A DNA stretch of 64,000 bases from positions 3,032,001 through 3,096,000 of the forward strand of contig NZ_CP102409.1 of NCBI RefSeq assembly GCF_024628725.1. The letters run 5' to 3'. Both the position numbers and the translations under genes were made by a program. Shown in pieces: positions 39,792-48,584 of the stretch. This stretch comes from Ruegeria sp. YS9 (lineage in GTDB: Bacteria > Pseudomonadota > Alphaproteobacteria > Rhodobacterales > Rhodobacteraceae). Within the stretch, counting starts at the first letter, position 1. Each line of letters starts with the position of its first letter. The notes under the pieces were generated by a model. It was not told the origin of the DNA. It saw nothing but the letters and a program-made list of their open reading frames with translations, and did not search any database.

Positions 39792-41620
39792 GGATTGCCG
39801 ATCTCATCTATCCGTTCAGGAACATCGAAACGCCCCCACCGCAGACGTTGGGGGCGTTCATCCGCTGGAGCCTGTCCGGGGCGTGGCCGATGCTGTTTGT
39901 TGCGGCGTTCTTCTCGGCCATTGCAGGCGCGATGGAGGCGGGGACAGCATGGATTCTGGGCCGCGTGATTGATGTAGCGACCGCCAGTGGGCCCGAGAAT
40001 TTTCTGACCGCTGCCAATATGTGGATGATCCTCGGTGCGGTCGCCTTCTTCATGTTGCTTCGCCCGATCCTGTTCGGCCTGTCATCCTTGTCGAACAATT
40101 ACATTGTCATGCCAAACATCACACCTTTGGTTCTGGCCAAGTTGAACCGTTGGACCCTGGGTCAGTCGGTGACCTATTTCGACGATGATTTTGCCGGTCG
40201 GATCGCGCAAAAGCAGATGCAGACATCGAACGCGATGGCATCGGTGGTGTCGGAAACCATCAGCGCGATTGTGTTTGCCCTGGCGTCTCTGATGGGGTCT
40301 TTGCTTTTGTTAGGGTCTATTCATCCTTTGGTGATGCTGCCCTTCGCGGCATGGCTGGCGGTGTATTTCATGCTGGTGCGCTGGTATCTGCCGCGCATCC
40401 GCAAACGTTCCGCCGCGCGGGCCGGGGCGCGGGCGATGGTGTCCGGGCAGGTGGTCGATACGATCACCAACATCAAGACCGTGAAGCTGTTCGCCCACTC
40501 AGAATTCGAAGATCAGGCGGCGCGCGAATCGATGGTGGATCTGCGCGAAAAATCGCTGGATTTTGGCAAGTTGTCGGCCAGTTTCCGGTTCATCCTGATG
40601 ACGCTGGCCGGTGTCCTGCCCGTCTTGCTGCTGGGCGCGACCTTGTGGCTGTGGCAGGGCGGCATGGCGACCGCCGGGGATATCGTGGCTGCCGGGGCTG
40701 TTTCGATCCGTATTGCTCAGATGACCGGTTGGGTCAGTTTCACCTTGATGGGGCTGTATGCCAATGTCGGTGAAATCGAAAACGGGATGAAAACGCTGAC
40801 CAAGCGTGACCGGGTCGAAGATATGCGCGGGGCTAAGGACCTTGATGTGACCGAAGGGTCGATTTCATTCGACGGCGTCAGCTTCGCCTATGGTCGCGAT
40901 ATCGGTGGCGTCACGGATTTGACCCTGACCGTCAACCCGGGTGAAAAACTGGGCATCGTCGGTGCCTCGGGGGCGGGGAAATCCACGCTCGTTTCGCTGT
41001 TGCTTAGGCTCTATGACAAGGAAAGTGGCGCCATTCGCATCGACGGCCAGGACGTGTCGCAGGTGACGCAGGACAGCCTGCGCCGACAGATCGGTATGGT
41101 TACGCAGGAAACGGCGATGTTCAACCGGTCTGCTCGTGAGAACATTCTGTATGGCCGGCCGGACGCCTCAGAGGCCGAGATGATCGAGGCCGCAAAGAAG
41201 GCCGAAGCGCATGACTTCATCCTGAGTCTTGAAGATGCTCATGGTCGTAAGGGCTATGATGCTCATCTGGGGGAGCGGGGCGTGAAACTCAGCGGCGGGC
41301 AGAGACAACGGATAGCTCTGGCGCGCGCCATTCTGAAAGATGCCCCAATTCTGGTTCTCGACGAAGCGACATCGGCGCTGGATTCCGAAGTTGAAGCCTC
41401 GATTCAGACCGCGCTGCATCGGGTGATGCAGGGCAAAACCGTGCTGGCCATTGCGCACCGTCTGTCCACGCTCAGCGAAATGGACCGGATTGTTGTTTTG
41501 GACCAGGGACGGATCGTGGAAACCGGAACCCATGAGGCGTTGCTGGACCTGGGCGGGCTGTATGCGCGGTTCTGGCACCGCCAGTCGGGCGGTTTCATTC
41601 AGGCAGAAGCTGCGGAATAA
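39788..41620 (+). CDS. ABC exporter half-transporter 2 (TMD-NBD fusion)
   Basis: A 610-residue paralogue of the preceding protein, of the same order: six helices then NBD with Walker A GASGAGKSTLVSLLL, Q-loop MVTQETAMF, signature LSGGQRQRIALARAIL, Walker B ILVLDEATSALDSE and AHRLST. Both proteins share the ENILYGRPDASEA segment and a C-terminal FWHRQSGGF / FWARQSGGF tail, showing an old duplication. Both catalytic glutamates are intact, unlike many asymmetric heterodimers. The start overlaps the first gene's stop. Confidence 0.95.
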   Translation: MRIADLIYPFRNIETPPPQTLGAFIRWSLSGAWPMLFVAAFFSAIAGAMEAGTAWILGRVIDVATASGPENFLTAANMWMILGAVAFFMLLRPILFGLSSLSNNYIVMPNITPLVLAKLNRWTLGQSVTYFDDDFAGRIAQKQMQTSNAMASVVSETISAIVFALASLMGSLLLLGSIHPLVMLPFAAWLAVYFMLVRWYLPRIRKRSAARAGARAMVSGQVVDTITNIKTVKLFAHSEFEDQAARESMVDLREKSLDFGKLSASFRFILMTLAGVLPVLLLGATLWLWQGGMATAGDIVAAGAVSIRIAQMTGWVSFTLMGLYANVGEIENGMKTLTKRDRVEDMRGAKDLDVTEGSISFDGVSFAYGRDIGGVTDLTLTVNPGEKLGIVGASGAGKSTLVSLLLRLYDKESGAIRIDGQDVSQVTQDSLRRQIGMVTQETAMFNRSARENILYGRPDASEAEMIEAAKKAEAHDFILSLEDAHGRKGYDAHLGERGVKLSGGQRQRIALARAILKDAPILVLDEATSALDSEVEASIQTALHRVMQGKTVLAIAHRLSTLSEMDRIVVLDQGRIVETGTHEALLDLGGLYARFWHRQSGGFIQAEAAE

Positions 41621-41659
41621 GGGTTTTTTTGCTGTGAAAGCCCGGCTATCAGGCCTCTC

Positions 41660-42889
41660 ATGACGCAGCAATTCACAATCACACGGCTTGGACATCAGGG
41701 CGACGGTATTGCCGATGGCCCCATCTACGCCCCACGCACCCTTCCGGGCGAAATCGTAAGCGGCACCCTCGTTGGCCAGCAATTGACCGATATCCGGGTC
41801 GAGACACCGTCCGAACACCGTATCAAAGCGCCTTGCCGCCACTACAAAGCGTGCGGTGGCTGCCAGTTGCAGCACGCATCCGATGCATTTGTGGCCGACT
41901 GGAAACTGCAAATCGTCCGCAAGGCGCTGATGGCGCAAGGTCTCGAAGCGCAACTGCGCCCGATACACACATCGCCCGAACAGTCGCGGCGGCGCGCTAC
42001 GATTGCCGTGAGGCGCACGAAAAAGGGCACGTTGGCGGGGTTTCACGGTCGTGCATCCGGCACGATCACCGAGATACCCGATTGCCGGTTGCTTGACCCG
42101 ACATTGATCGCGGCCATTCCGGTGGCCGAGGCGCTGGCCACCCTGGGCGCAAGCCGCAAGGGCGTTCTGGCTGTCACGATTACACTTTCCGAAGGTGGTC
42201 TGGATGTGGCCGTAACAGGCGGCAAACCGCTGGACGGCCCGTTGGAACTGGCGTTGGCCCAGGCGACCGAGAAACATGGGCTGGCCCGGCTCAGCTGGGA
42301 TGATGAGGTTATTGCCATGCGGCATGCGCCGGTTCAGCGTTTCGGGACAGCCAGCGTCACGCCACCCCCCGGGGCTTTCTTGCAGGCAACAAAGGACGGA
42401 GAAAAGGCTCTGTTAAAGGCAGTTTCCGAGGCTACACGGGGTGCAAAACGTATCGTAGACCTGTTTGCAGGCAGCGGAACGTTCTCTCTGCCGTTGGCGG
42501 AAAACGCCGAAGTTCACGCGGTTGAAGGCGAGGCCGCCATGGTCGAGGCGCTGGATCAGGGCTGGCGTCGGTCACAGGGGCTGAAACGCGTAACGACCGA
42601 GGCCCGCGACCTGTTCTGCCGCCCGCTGATGCCGGACGAGCTGAAATCCTTCGACGCCATTGTCCTGGATCCGCCTCGTGCCGGCGCCGAAGCGCAGGTA
42701 GATGAGATAGCACAGGCGCAACGCCCGGTGATTGCCTATGTCTCGTGCAATCCCGTCACCTTTGCGCGCGATGCGAAAACGCTGGTTAACGCGGGTTACA
42801 CCCTTGAATGGGTACAGGTCGTTGACCAATTTCGATGGTCGTCACATACGGAACTCGCTGCGCGGTTTGTCCTGAGCGCCGCATCTTGA
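41660..42889 (+). CDS. RlmD/RumA-type iron-sulfur m5U RNA methyltransferase
   Basis: A 409-residue SAM enzyme methylating C5 of a uridine in rRNA or tRNA. A TRAM-like N-terminal half leads to the 4Fe-4S motif CRHYKACGGCQLQH (C-x5-C-x2-C) with the fourth cysteine in PDCRLL. The SAM domain has VDLFAGSGTFSLPLA, DAIVLDPPRAGA and the catalytic cysteine in YVSCNPVTFARD. RlmD (U1939) is likeliest from the cluster motif, but the target uridine is not fixed by sequence. Confidence 0.9.
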   Translation: MTQQFTITRLGHQGDGIADGPIYAPRTLPGEIVSGTLVGQQLTDIRVETPSEHRIKAPCRHYKACGGCQLQHASDAFVADWKLQIVRKALMAQGLEAQLRPIHTSPEQSRRRATIAVRRTKKGTLAGFHGRASGTITEIPDCRLLDPTLIAAIPVAEALATLGASRKGVLAVTITLSEGGLDVAVTGGKPLDGPLELALAQATEKHGLARLSWDDEVIAMRHAPVQRFGTASVTPPPGAFLQATKDGEKALLKAVSEATRGAKRIVDLFAGSGTFSLPLAENAEVHAVEGEAAMVEALDQGWRRSQGLKRVTTEARDLFCRPLMPDELKSFDAIVLDPPRAGAEAQVDEIAQAQRPVIAYVSCNPVTFARDAKTLVNAGYTLEWVQVVDQFRWSSHTELAARFVLSAAS

Positions 42890-42910
42890 TCTTACTGGGG
42901 AAGCTGACAC

Positions 42911-43696
42911 ATGGGGTCCAAACAGCGTTTGCTGAATTTTATCGAAGCGCCCGTTTTCGGTCGGTTCATAACGGCCGTGATCATTTTCAATGCCATTCTT
43001 TTGGGGATGGAGACATCGCCGACCCTGATGGAGCTGGCAGGCCCTTTGATCGTGGCGCTGGACCGGCTTTGCCTGACGATCTTCGTGGTCGAAATTGCCA
43101 TGAAGCTGATCGCCACAGGGCGCAGGTTCTTCACAAATGGCTGGAACATATTCGATTTCCTGATCGTTGGAATTGCCCTGGTTCCCAGCGCCGGAGGTCT
43201 GTCGGTGCTGCGCGCCCTGCGAATTCTGCGGGTTCTGCGCGTGATTTCCGTGGCGCCTCGTTTGCGTCGCGTGGTCGAAGGGTTCATCTCGGCCCTTCCC
43301 GGAATGGCCAGCGTGTTTCTGCTGATGGCAATTCTGTTCTATATCGGGGCGGTTATCTCGACCAAGCTGTTCTCGACATCCTTCCCGGATTGGTTCGGCG
43401 ATCTGGGCCTGTCTGCTTATACGCTGTTCCAGATCATGACATTGGAAAGCTGGTCCATGGGTATCGTGCGCCCGGTGATGGAGGTCTATCCCTATGCCTG
43501 GGTCTTCTTTGTTCCCTTCATCATGGTCACCACTTTTGCCGTGGTGAACCTGTTGGTGGGTCTGATCGTCAATTCGATGCAGGATGCCCACCACGCCGAG
43601 GATGAGGTTAAAACCGATGCCTATCGTGATGAGGTTCTTGTGCGGCTGGAAAGCATTGAACGTCGACTGGCCGAGCAGTCGAACATCAAAAAGTGA
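42911..43696 (+). CDS. bacterial voltage-gated sodium channel (NavBac, NavSp1-like)
   Basis: A 261-residue single-domain channel with S1-S6. S4 carries LRALRILRVLRVISVAPRLRRV with regularly spaced arginines as voltage sensor. The pore has the selectivity filter TLESWSM, the Na+-selective pattern of NaChBac/NavAb (TLESWAS). The C-terminal tail (about residues 225-255, VRLESIERRLAEQ) is a probable coiled coil that tetramerises the channel. A Silicibacter pomeroyi member, NavSp1, is known to have this filter. It follows the methyltransferase by 21 bp. Confidence 0.96.
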   Translation: MGSKQRLLNFIEAPVFGRFITAVIIFNAILLGMETSPTLMELAGPLIVALDRLCLTIFVVEIAMKLIATGRRFFTNGWNIFDFLIVGIALVPSAGGLSVLRALRILRVLRVISVAPRLRRVVEGFISALPGMASVFLLMAILFYIGAVISTKLFSTSFPDWFGDLGLSAYTLFQIMTLESWSMGIVRPVMEVYPYAWVFFVPFIMVTTFAVVNLLVGLIVNSMQDAHHAEDEVKTDAYRDEVLVRLESIERRLAEQSNIKK

Positions 43697-43755
43697 TTTC
43701 AGTTTTTGCCTTTTTTGGCATAATGATCGAAAAAAAGCAGAGCAGGCAGTGAAAC

Positions 43756-44274
43756 ATGGATCGTCGAGTATTCGGTTTGGGGGCGTTGGCAACGCTGAGC
43801 CTTTCGGCTTGTGCCTCTGGCAGCCCAAGATTTCTGACTTATGACGGGCCCGAGGTGACCTCTTTGGTGGTCAACAAAGGTGCGCGCAAGCTTTACTTGT
43901 TGCACAACGATAAAATCCTCAGGGAATATGACGTCGATTTGGGGTTCGCGCCGAATGGAACAAAGAACCAGCGCGGTGACGGCAGAACGCCCGAGGGCAC
44001 TTATCTGATCGACCGTCGCAACCCCAGAAGCCGGTATCATCTGTCCCTGGGCATTTCTTATCCCAACTCGCAGGATGTCGCCAAAGCCAAGGCTGCGGGC
44101 GTTGATCCGGGTGGAGATATATTCATCCACGGTGAACCCAATCTGCGCTCAGAGCGGAAGCGCGCAAAAAAGAAGCGGGATTGGACAGCAGGATGCATCG
44201 CGGTCAAGAATGACGAAATCGAAGAGATCTATGCGATGGTCAACAAAGGTACGCTGATTACCTTGCGCCCCTAG
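43756..44274 (+). CDS. L,D-transpeptidase lipoprotein
   Basis: A 172-residue lipoprotein: signal to the lipobox LSAC (cysteine about residue 19), then an L,D-transpeptidase (YkuD/ErfK) catalytic domain. The active site is IFIHGEPN and, after the loop, DWTAGCIAVKNDEI, where the cysteine is the nucleophile. It cross-links or anchors to peptidoglycan in the periplasm. Its stop shares the CTAG bases with the convergent sulfotransferase stop. Confidence 0.93.
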   Translation: MDRRVFGLGALATLSLSACASGSPRFLTYDGPEVTSLVVNKGARKLYLLHNDKILREYDVDLGFAPNGTKNQRGDGRTPEGTYLIDRRNPRSRYHLSLGISYPNSQDVAKAKAAGVDPGGDIFIHGEPNLRSERKRAKKKRDWTAGCIAVKNDEIEEIYAMVNKGTLITLRP

Positions 44275-45716
44275 GCTGTTTTTGGCGCACAGTCAGTGAA
44301 CCCGAATGCTTCATAGTCGCGCTGGTACGCTGCAACTGCCAGCGCTTCGAGGTTTTCGTCGTAGATCTGGTCCAAAGCGTATGGTTCATCCGGCGCGCAA
44401 GAGCCAGGTTGAGGCGGGTTTGAATGCCCAATATTGCGCGCCAGATCCGGCAGGGCGGTCATCAGATCCTCTTCTCTCAGAATCAGATCCGGCATGGTGA
44501 AGGATGCGATTCCCTCCAACGTCCTGGACTGGCTGCACCACGTGCCGTCTACGCGGATCGGCGTCTGCCCGTTGAGGTTGAGGCGCAGAAACTCCAGAAA
44601 GCCCGAAAAAGCTTCGCGGTGTTGTTCAACAGAATAATTGGTGTCCCGCACTTGCCCCGGGATCGGCAGCTTGAGCCGGTTTCGAAGATAATTCCGCACC
44701 ATCTTGTAGCTGCCTGGTCCGGTATTCAGAATGTGACTGCAAAACGCCGTATGTGCCCGCGCCAGAGGGTGACGCAGAACCGTAAATTTCCGATGACCGG
44801 GATGGCCCTGCTTCCATGAACGGACCTGTTTGCGATTTCGATCCGTGATCAGCTTGTCGGTCTGACATCCGTCCAGATCAGCCAGCCATTGCACAACAAC
44901 AGGCTCTATTCCGCCCCGAATGGGCAAATACATCAAAGAAGACCGCGCAGCGGCAACATAAAGCGGCACAGCCGCGCCGCGCTGCGGCTCAAAACTTGTT
45001 GACCGATGCAATCCGAACCGATCCTGATCGCACAGGGCTTGCTTCATCTCATCAGGATTCGTGACCTTCGACAAAGCCGGCGCCGGGTTTTGCGGCTTCA
45101 GGGTATCATCCAGTCGGGTCAGCCGCCCCTCAACCCCCAGCCATGCAGCCAGCCCGTTTATGACATCCAGCTCGGTCAGGTCGTCATAGTGAATGAAGAA
45201 CCCGGTTTGACCTGTCTTTTGCAGGTGCCGTTGCACCGTAAGCTGATAGTCTTGCAGCTGATCCAGGTAATCCGAAAACTCGTCGGCATCGAAGTCAACC
45301 TGCGCGTCGACGCGGCGTTTCACATTCTTCAGCAACCACTGCTGCGTTTTCCGTGCTATTTTCAGCGACAGATAACTGTCCAATGGATTGCGGGTCAGAA
45401 TGATCTTGGCACAGTGCGGGTCGTTCAGCATGGGTTTCAGGATACGTGGGTCATGGTCTTCGAAATATCGAAACCCATTGATGTCACCCGGTGCCGATTT
45501 GATGGCCTTGAGCATTCGCATCGGATCCGCATCCCGGTCTTCCAGTGACAGGCCGAGCAGGTGGTCGGATTTCAGGCTGCCCGCAAAATGCGGATTGAAC
45601 GCCTCTCCGTGACAGGTAACCCCGTCCATCGCATTCAGGTTGGCTTCCAGCAGGTTCGAACCTGTGCGCATGGCCGCCAGAATGACGAAGTAATCAAAAT
45701 GGGCTGACATGGGCAA
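44271..45716 (-). CDS. tandem sulfotransferase (two sulfotransferase-like domains)
   Basis: A 481-residue protein that reads as two sulfotransferase folds in a row. The first (about residues 8-190) has the PAPS 5'-phosphosulfate loop ILAAMRTGSNLLEANL and a 3'-phosphate region RNPLDSYLSLKIAR. The second (about 225-475) has a similar PIRGG loop and LRHPLARAHTAFCSHI (3'-phosphate site) with the C-terminal YQRDYEAFGF. It would move sulfate from PAPS to a carbohydrate. It starts right at the GT14 stop. The acceptor is unknown, and the second domain's phosphosulfate loop is less canonical. Confidence 0.82.
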   Translation of the reverse strand: MPMSAHFDYFVILAAMRTGSNLLEANLNAMDGVTCHGEAFNPHFAGSLKSDHLLGLSLEDRDADPMRMLKAIKSAPGDINGFRYFEDHDPRILKPMLNDPHCAKIILTRNPLDSYLSLKIARKTQQWLLKNVKRRVDAQVDFDADEFSDYLDQLQDYQLTVQRHLQKTGQTGFFIHYDDLTELDVINGLAAWLGVEGRLTRLDDTLKPQNPAPALSKVTNPDEMKQALCDQDRFGLHRSTSFEPQRGAAVPLYVAAARSSLMYLPIRGGIEPVVVQWLADLDGCQTDKLITDRNRKQVRSWKQGHPGHRKFTVLRHPLARAHTAFCSHILNTGPGSYKMVRNYLRNRLKLPIPGQVRDTNYSVEQHREAFSGFLEFLRLNLNGQTPIRVDGTWCSQSRTLEGIASFTMPDLILREEDLMTALPDLARNIGHSNPPQPGSCAPDEPYALDQIYDENLEALAVAAYQRDYEAFGFTDCAPKTA

Positions 45717-47417
45717 TCACTGCACCAGATACGGTTTTCGGTATGGCTTTTTCTGGCGACCGAACACATCGTCCGCCGGGAAATCACCCATCAGATACGG
45801 GTGCATTCCCTGATTCTTGAGGTTTTGCAGGAACTTCCCGAACCCGGACAGGTCGACCATGGTTGGCACTTCGGTCAGGTGGCTGGTCTGCTGCATGCCG
45901 ATTTCTTCAAGAATGCCCTGCAAGGCATCCATCGGAGATTCAATGAAGTCGGCCAGCGTCCAGCTGCGCATCCGCGCCTTGGTCCAGACCGATGTCAGCA
46001 CCTCCAGCTGTTTGGTTTCAATTTGTTGCAGGCGCGCCGCCTCACACCGGATTTCCGAGAAGTTCATATTGGACCGGAACAGTGGGATTGCCCAAGCGCC
46101 GGTGATAACCGAAATCTGAGCGTTCTTGTCCCGCGCCAGAAACCAGTTGATTTCCTGAGTGTCCCGCGGGCTGAACTGGAAACACTGGCGTTCGCCCCGC
46201 GTATTCCAGATCAGGTTCGACAAAAAGGCGGTCGGGTTGTAGTCCCGCAGCGTCGCACTGTCGCTGAGAGCACCATTCGTTATGGCTTCCCCCTGCGAAA
46301 ATTCGGCGCGTTCGGGGTCGAAAAGATGCCCGTGGACTCTGGCCCCAGTGGTTGCGGCCAACCATGGCTCGAAATCCTCGAACAGTTCCGAAAAGCCTTG
46401 GAATACAGAATATTGTGACGATGTCAGACCGTTTTCACTGCCATGGCGGGGAAACCGGCTTTGCATATACAGCCCGTCGCGCCCGCGGGTTCGCCGTTCC
46501 ACCGCTTTGGAAAATACCCGATCGATCTTGCCCGGATTGGGCTCTGCCGGTTTCATCGCCCCGGCCTGATCTGTCAGGAATGCCTGGTACAATCGCTCTG
46601 CGCGGGGCCAGATTTTTCGGGCGACAAAACAATCCGATCGGCGCAGCAATTGCAGATGATCGTCATAGAAGATGTGTGGGCGGCCCTGGTAATCGAATTT
46701 GGACAGGGTCAGGGACCTGCTTTCAATATGTGTGGAATACAATCGCGCCAGCGTCTGGAAATAGCTTTCATCCGGAATCCAGACATGGCGGAAATACTTG
46801 TCATACAGCTTGCGTCTGGGGTCCTGAAGGATTGCAGACAGCGTTTGGCGGGTCAGGCACCACCATTGGCTGCCCATATGCGGAACCAGGCCGTCGGGGA
46901 TTTTCCTGCGAAACCCCATCAGGCGCTGAAGTTTTACATATGCGTCGAATAGTTTGCGATGTTTACGCCACGAAAACGGAAACCGCAGGGTGAACCGTTC
47001 ATGATCCAGCCCGCCGATGGTCCAGCTGACATCGGATGTCGTCGCGCTTTCGATGAAATCGACACGTGGCCGGTCTGACAGGTAGTCGATCAGCTCCTGA
47101 ACCGGTCGCAACGGCAGGCAAGCCCCCGAGGCAAGAAACACATGCCGAACCTCGGGGAATCGCTCCAGCATCAACTCGGACGCGCATTGCGAGGCAGCAA
47201 CGATACCCCAGCCACCCCAATCGCACCGATGCCGGTTTGAAAACACGATCGAGGGATTGTTCGAACAGGACGCAACAAACCGGGAATAGACATTGTCGGA
47301 CACCTTGCGATCCACATGGATGACCACCGGGCACCCCGCTGCCGTCCAGTGGCGCGCGACCTGCTCGGCGCGGTCCAGCGAGGTATGAACCAACATGACA
47401 ATACCCAGACTGCTCAT
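45717..47417 (-). CDS. GT14 beta-1,6-N-acetylglucosaminyltransferase with extra C-terminal domain
   Basis: A 566-residue protein. The N-terminal about 290 residues are a Core-2/I-branching-type (GT14) glycosyltransferase: VMLVHTSLDRAEQVARHW, VIHVDRKVSDNVY, HVFLASGACLPLRPV, HMGSQWWCLTRQTLSAI and VWIPDESYFQTL. The remaining about 250 residues are a domain I know as DUF5928; it includes ADFIESPMDALQGILEEIGM, reminiscent of the P-x3-L-x2-I region of sulfotransferases. The start overlaps the upstream GT2 stop by 4 bp; the sulfotransferase starts at its stop. It probably adds a branching sugar to a surface polysaccharide. Confidence 0.82.
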   Translation of the reverse strand: MSSLGIVMLVHTSLDRAEQVARHWTAAGCPVVIHVDRKVSDNVYSRFVASCSNNPSIVFSNRHRCDWGGWGIVAASQCASELMLERFPEVRHVFLASGACLPLRPVQELIDYLSDRPRVDFIESATTSDVSWTIGGLDHERFTLRFPFSWRKHRKLFDAYVKLQRLMGFRRKIPDGLVPHMGSQWWCLTRQTLSAILQDPRRKLYDKYFRHVWIPDESYFQTLARLYSTHIESRSLTLSKFDYQGRPHIFYDDHLQLLRRSDCFVARKIWPRAERLYQAFLTDQAGAMKPAEPNPGKIDRVFSKAVERRTRGRDGLYMQSRFPRHGSENGLTSSQYSVFQGFSELFEDFEPWLAATTGARVHGHLFDPERAEFSQGEAITNGALSDSATLRDYNPTAFLSNLIWNTRGERQCFQFSPRDTQEINWFLARDKNAQISVITGAWAIPLFRSNMNFSEIRCEAARLQQIETKQLEVLTSVWTKARMRSWTLADFIESPMDALQGILEEIGMQQTSHLTEVPTMVDLSGFGKFLQNLKNQGMHPYLMGDFPADDVFGRQKKPYRKPYLVQ

Positions 47418-48484
47418 GCCCAGTTTCCTTTCGACATGAGGCCCAGGATCTCAAGCTGTCGCCAGTTAATATAGGCCTCGGACCATTCGCACCAGAAAAC
47501 AGGCTTGTCCTCAAGCCGGGTTGCATATGCCTTGTATTCGCCCGAGCTCCGGTAATGCTGGCCACGCTGCAACTCTTCGCGGGCTTTTTCCCCAAGAGTG
47601 TTGATCAACTTGGCATGAAGCAGTGATCCGCTGGCCTTTTCGCCGCCCCATTCGTCGTAAACCTGATTGAGCCCGCGTGGCAAAAGCGAATGGGTCGAGC
47701 TGACATAGACATAGCGCCGGTTCCATTTTACCAGCGGAATCTTGTTCAGCGCCGGTGCCTTCGAGGGGTTGTCCTGAAAGAACACGCGCGCCCGTGGACC
47801 CCCTTGAATCCAAAGGTTCTTATACTCGGGGTTCTTGGTGATCATGTAATTCCCGGGATCGAACCAGCGCGCGATTTCGAACGGGTTCTGACCTTCGGCA
47901 TAGGGTTCGGCGTCCACCGGACCTTCAGGGTACATGTCGATCAGCATCGTGCCAAAACTGCGCACGGCACTGCCGTCCAGCCAGTCCGTCAGGGCACGGA
48001 TTGGACGGGTGTCGCAGAACGGATAGACGAAGAATTCGTCCGGATCGACGCTCAAAACCCAGTGACCGTGCGCATATTTGCGCAGCAGATAGTTCGACCA
48101 GTCCAGACCATAGCTTGCCCGTTTGTAGCTGGTCGTCGTCCGCCAGACCGAAACGTCAGCCTGTTCTTTCAAAAATTCAAAACTGCCATCATCGCTGTTG
48201 TTGTCGACAAACAGAAAATGGTTGATGCCCAGTTTGCGATAATATTCAAGAAAGAAGGGCAGGCGAATTTTCTCGTTCCGTATAACGCTGATCAGCAGGA
48301 TATCATCACGCCGTATGGCCTGTGTGTTGTTGCTGACCGGCTTGAGTTCGCGGCGTCGTTTGAGGCAGCGCAGAATACGGCGCTTGCGCCGCAATCTCAT
48401 TTTGTAGGACTCAAACAGGCTCACGTGACTGCCCAACCTTTTTATAACGCGAGCTTTCCCCGAACCCGTCGTGACCGTTGGCAC
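47414..48484 (-). CDS. glycosyltransferase family 2 (PF13704-type), paralogue B
   Basis: A 356-residue protein with a basic N-terminus (KMRLRRKRRILRCLKRRREL) and a GT-A-like core: ILLISVIRNEKIRLPFFLEYYRKLGINHFLFVDNNSDDGS, then a DxD-like VDPDEFFVY for metal and sugar binding. The order IRNE..LP.F...Y..LG..HF..VDN.S.DGS is typical of this clan of family-2 enzymes. It is a paralogue of the protein at 48585-49628, 100 bp upstream. Sugar and acceptor unknown. Confidence 0.85.
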   Translation of the reverse strand: MPTVTTGSGKARVIKRLGSHVSLFESYKMRLRRKRRILRCLKRRRELKPVSNNTQAIRRDDILLISVIRNEKIRLPFFLEYYRKLGINHFLFVDNNSDDGSFEFLKEQADVSVWRTTTSYKRASYGLDWSNYLLRKYAHGHWVLSVDPDEFFVYPFCDTRPIRALTDWLDGSAVRSFGTMLIDMYPEGPVDAEPYAEGQNPFEIARWFDPGNYMITKNPEYKNLWIQGGPRARVFFQDNPSKAPALNKIPLVKWNRRYVYVSSTHSLLPRGLNQVYDEWGGEKASGSLLHAKLINTLGEKAREELQRGQHYRSSGEYKAYATRLEDKPVFWCEWSEAYINWRQLEILGLMSKGNWA

Positions 48485-48584
48485 GACATGGCATTACCGG
48501 TTTATGCCATCTTTGCATCTTCTGACGCAACGTCTTTAAAACCGATAAACCGTAAACGTGCGGTTGATGCCCTTGTTTTCGTTT

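Noticed and set aside
48497..48552. inverted repeat CCGGTTTA / TAAACCG between the two GT2 genes
   Set aside because: A 7-bp match with a 41-nt loop is weak and has no clear use; it may be a promoter remnant but support is too thin.
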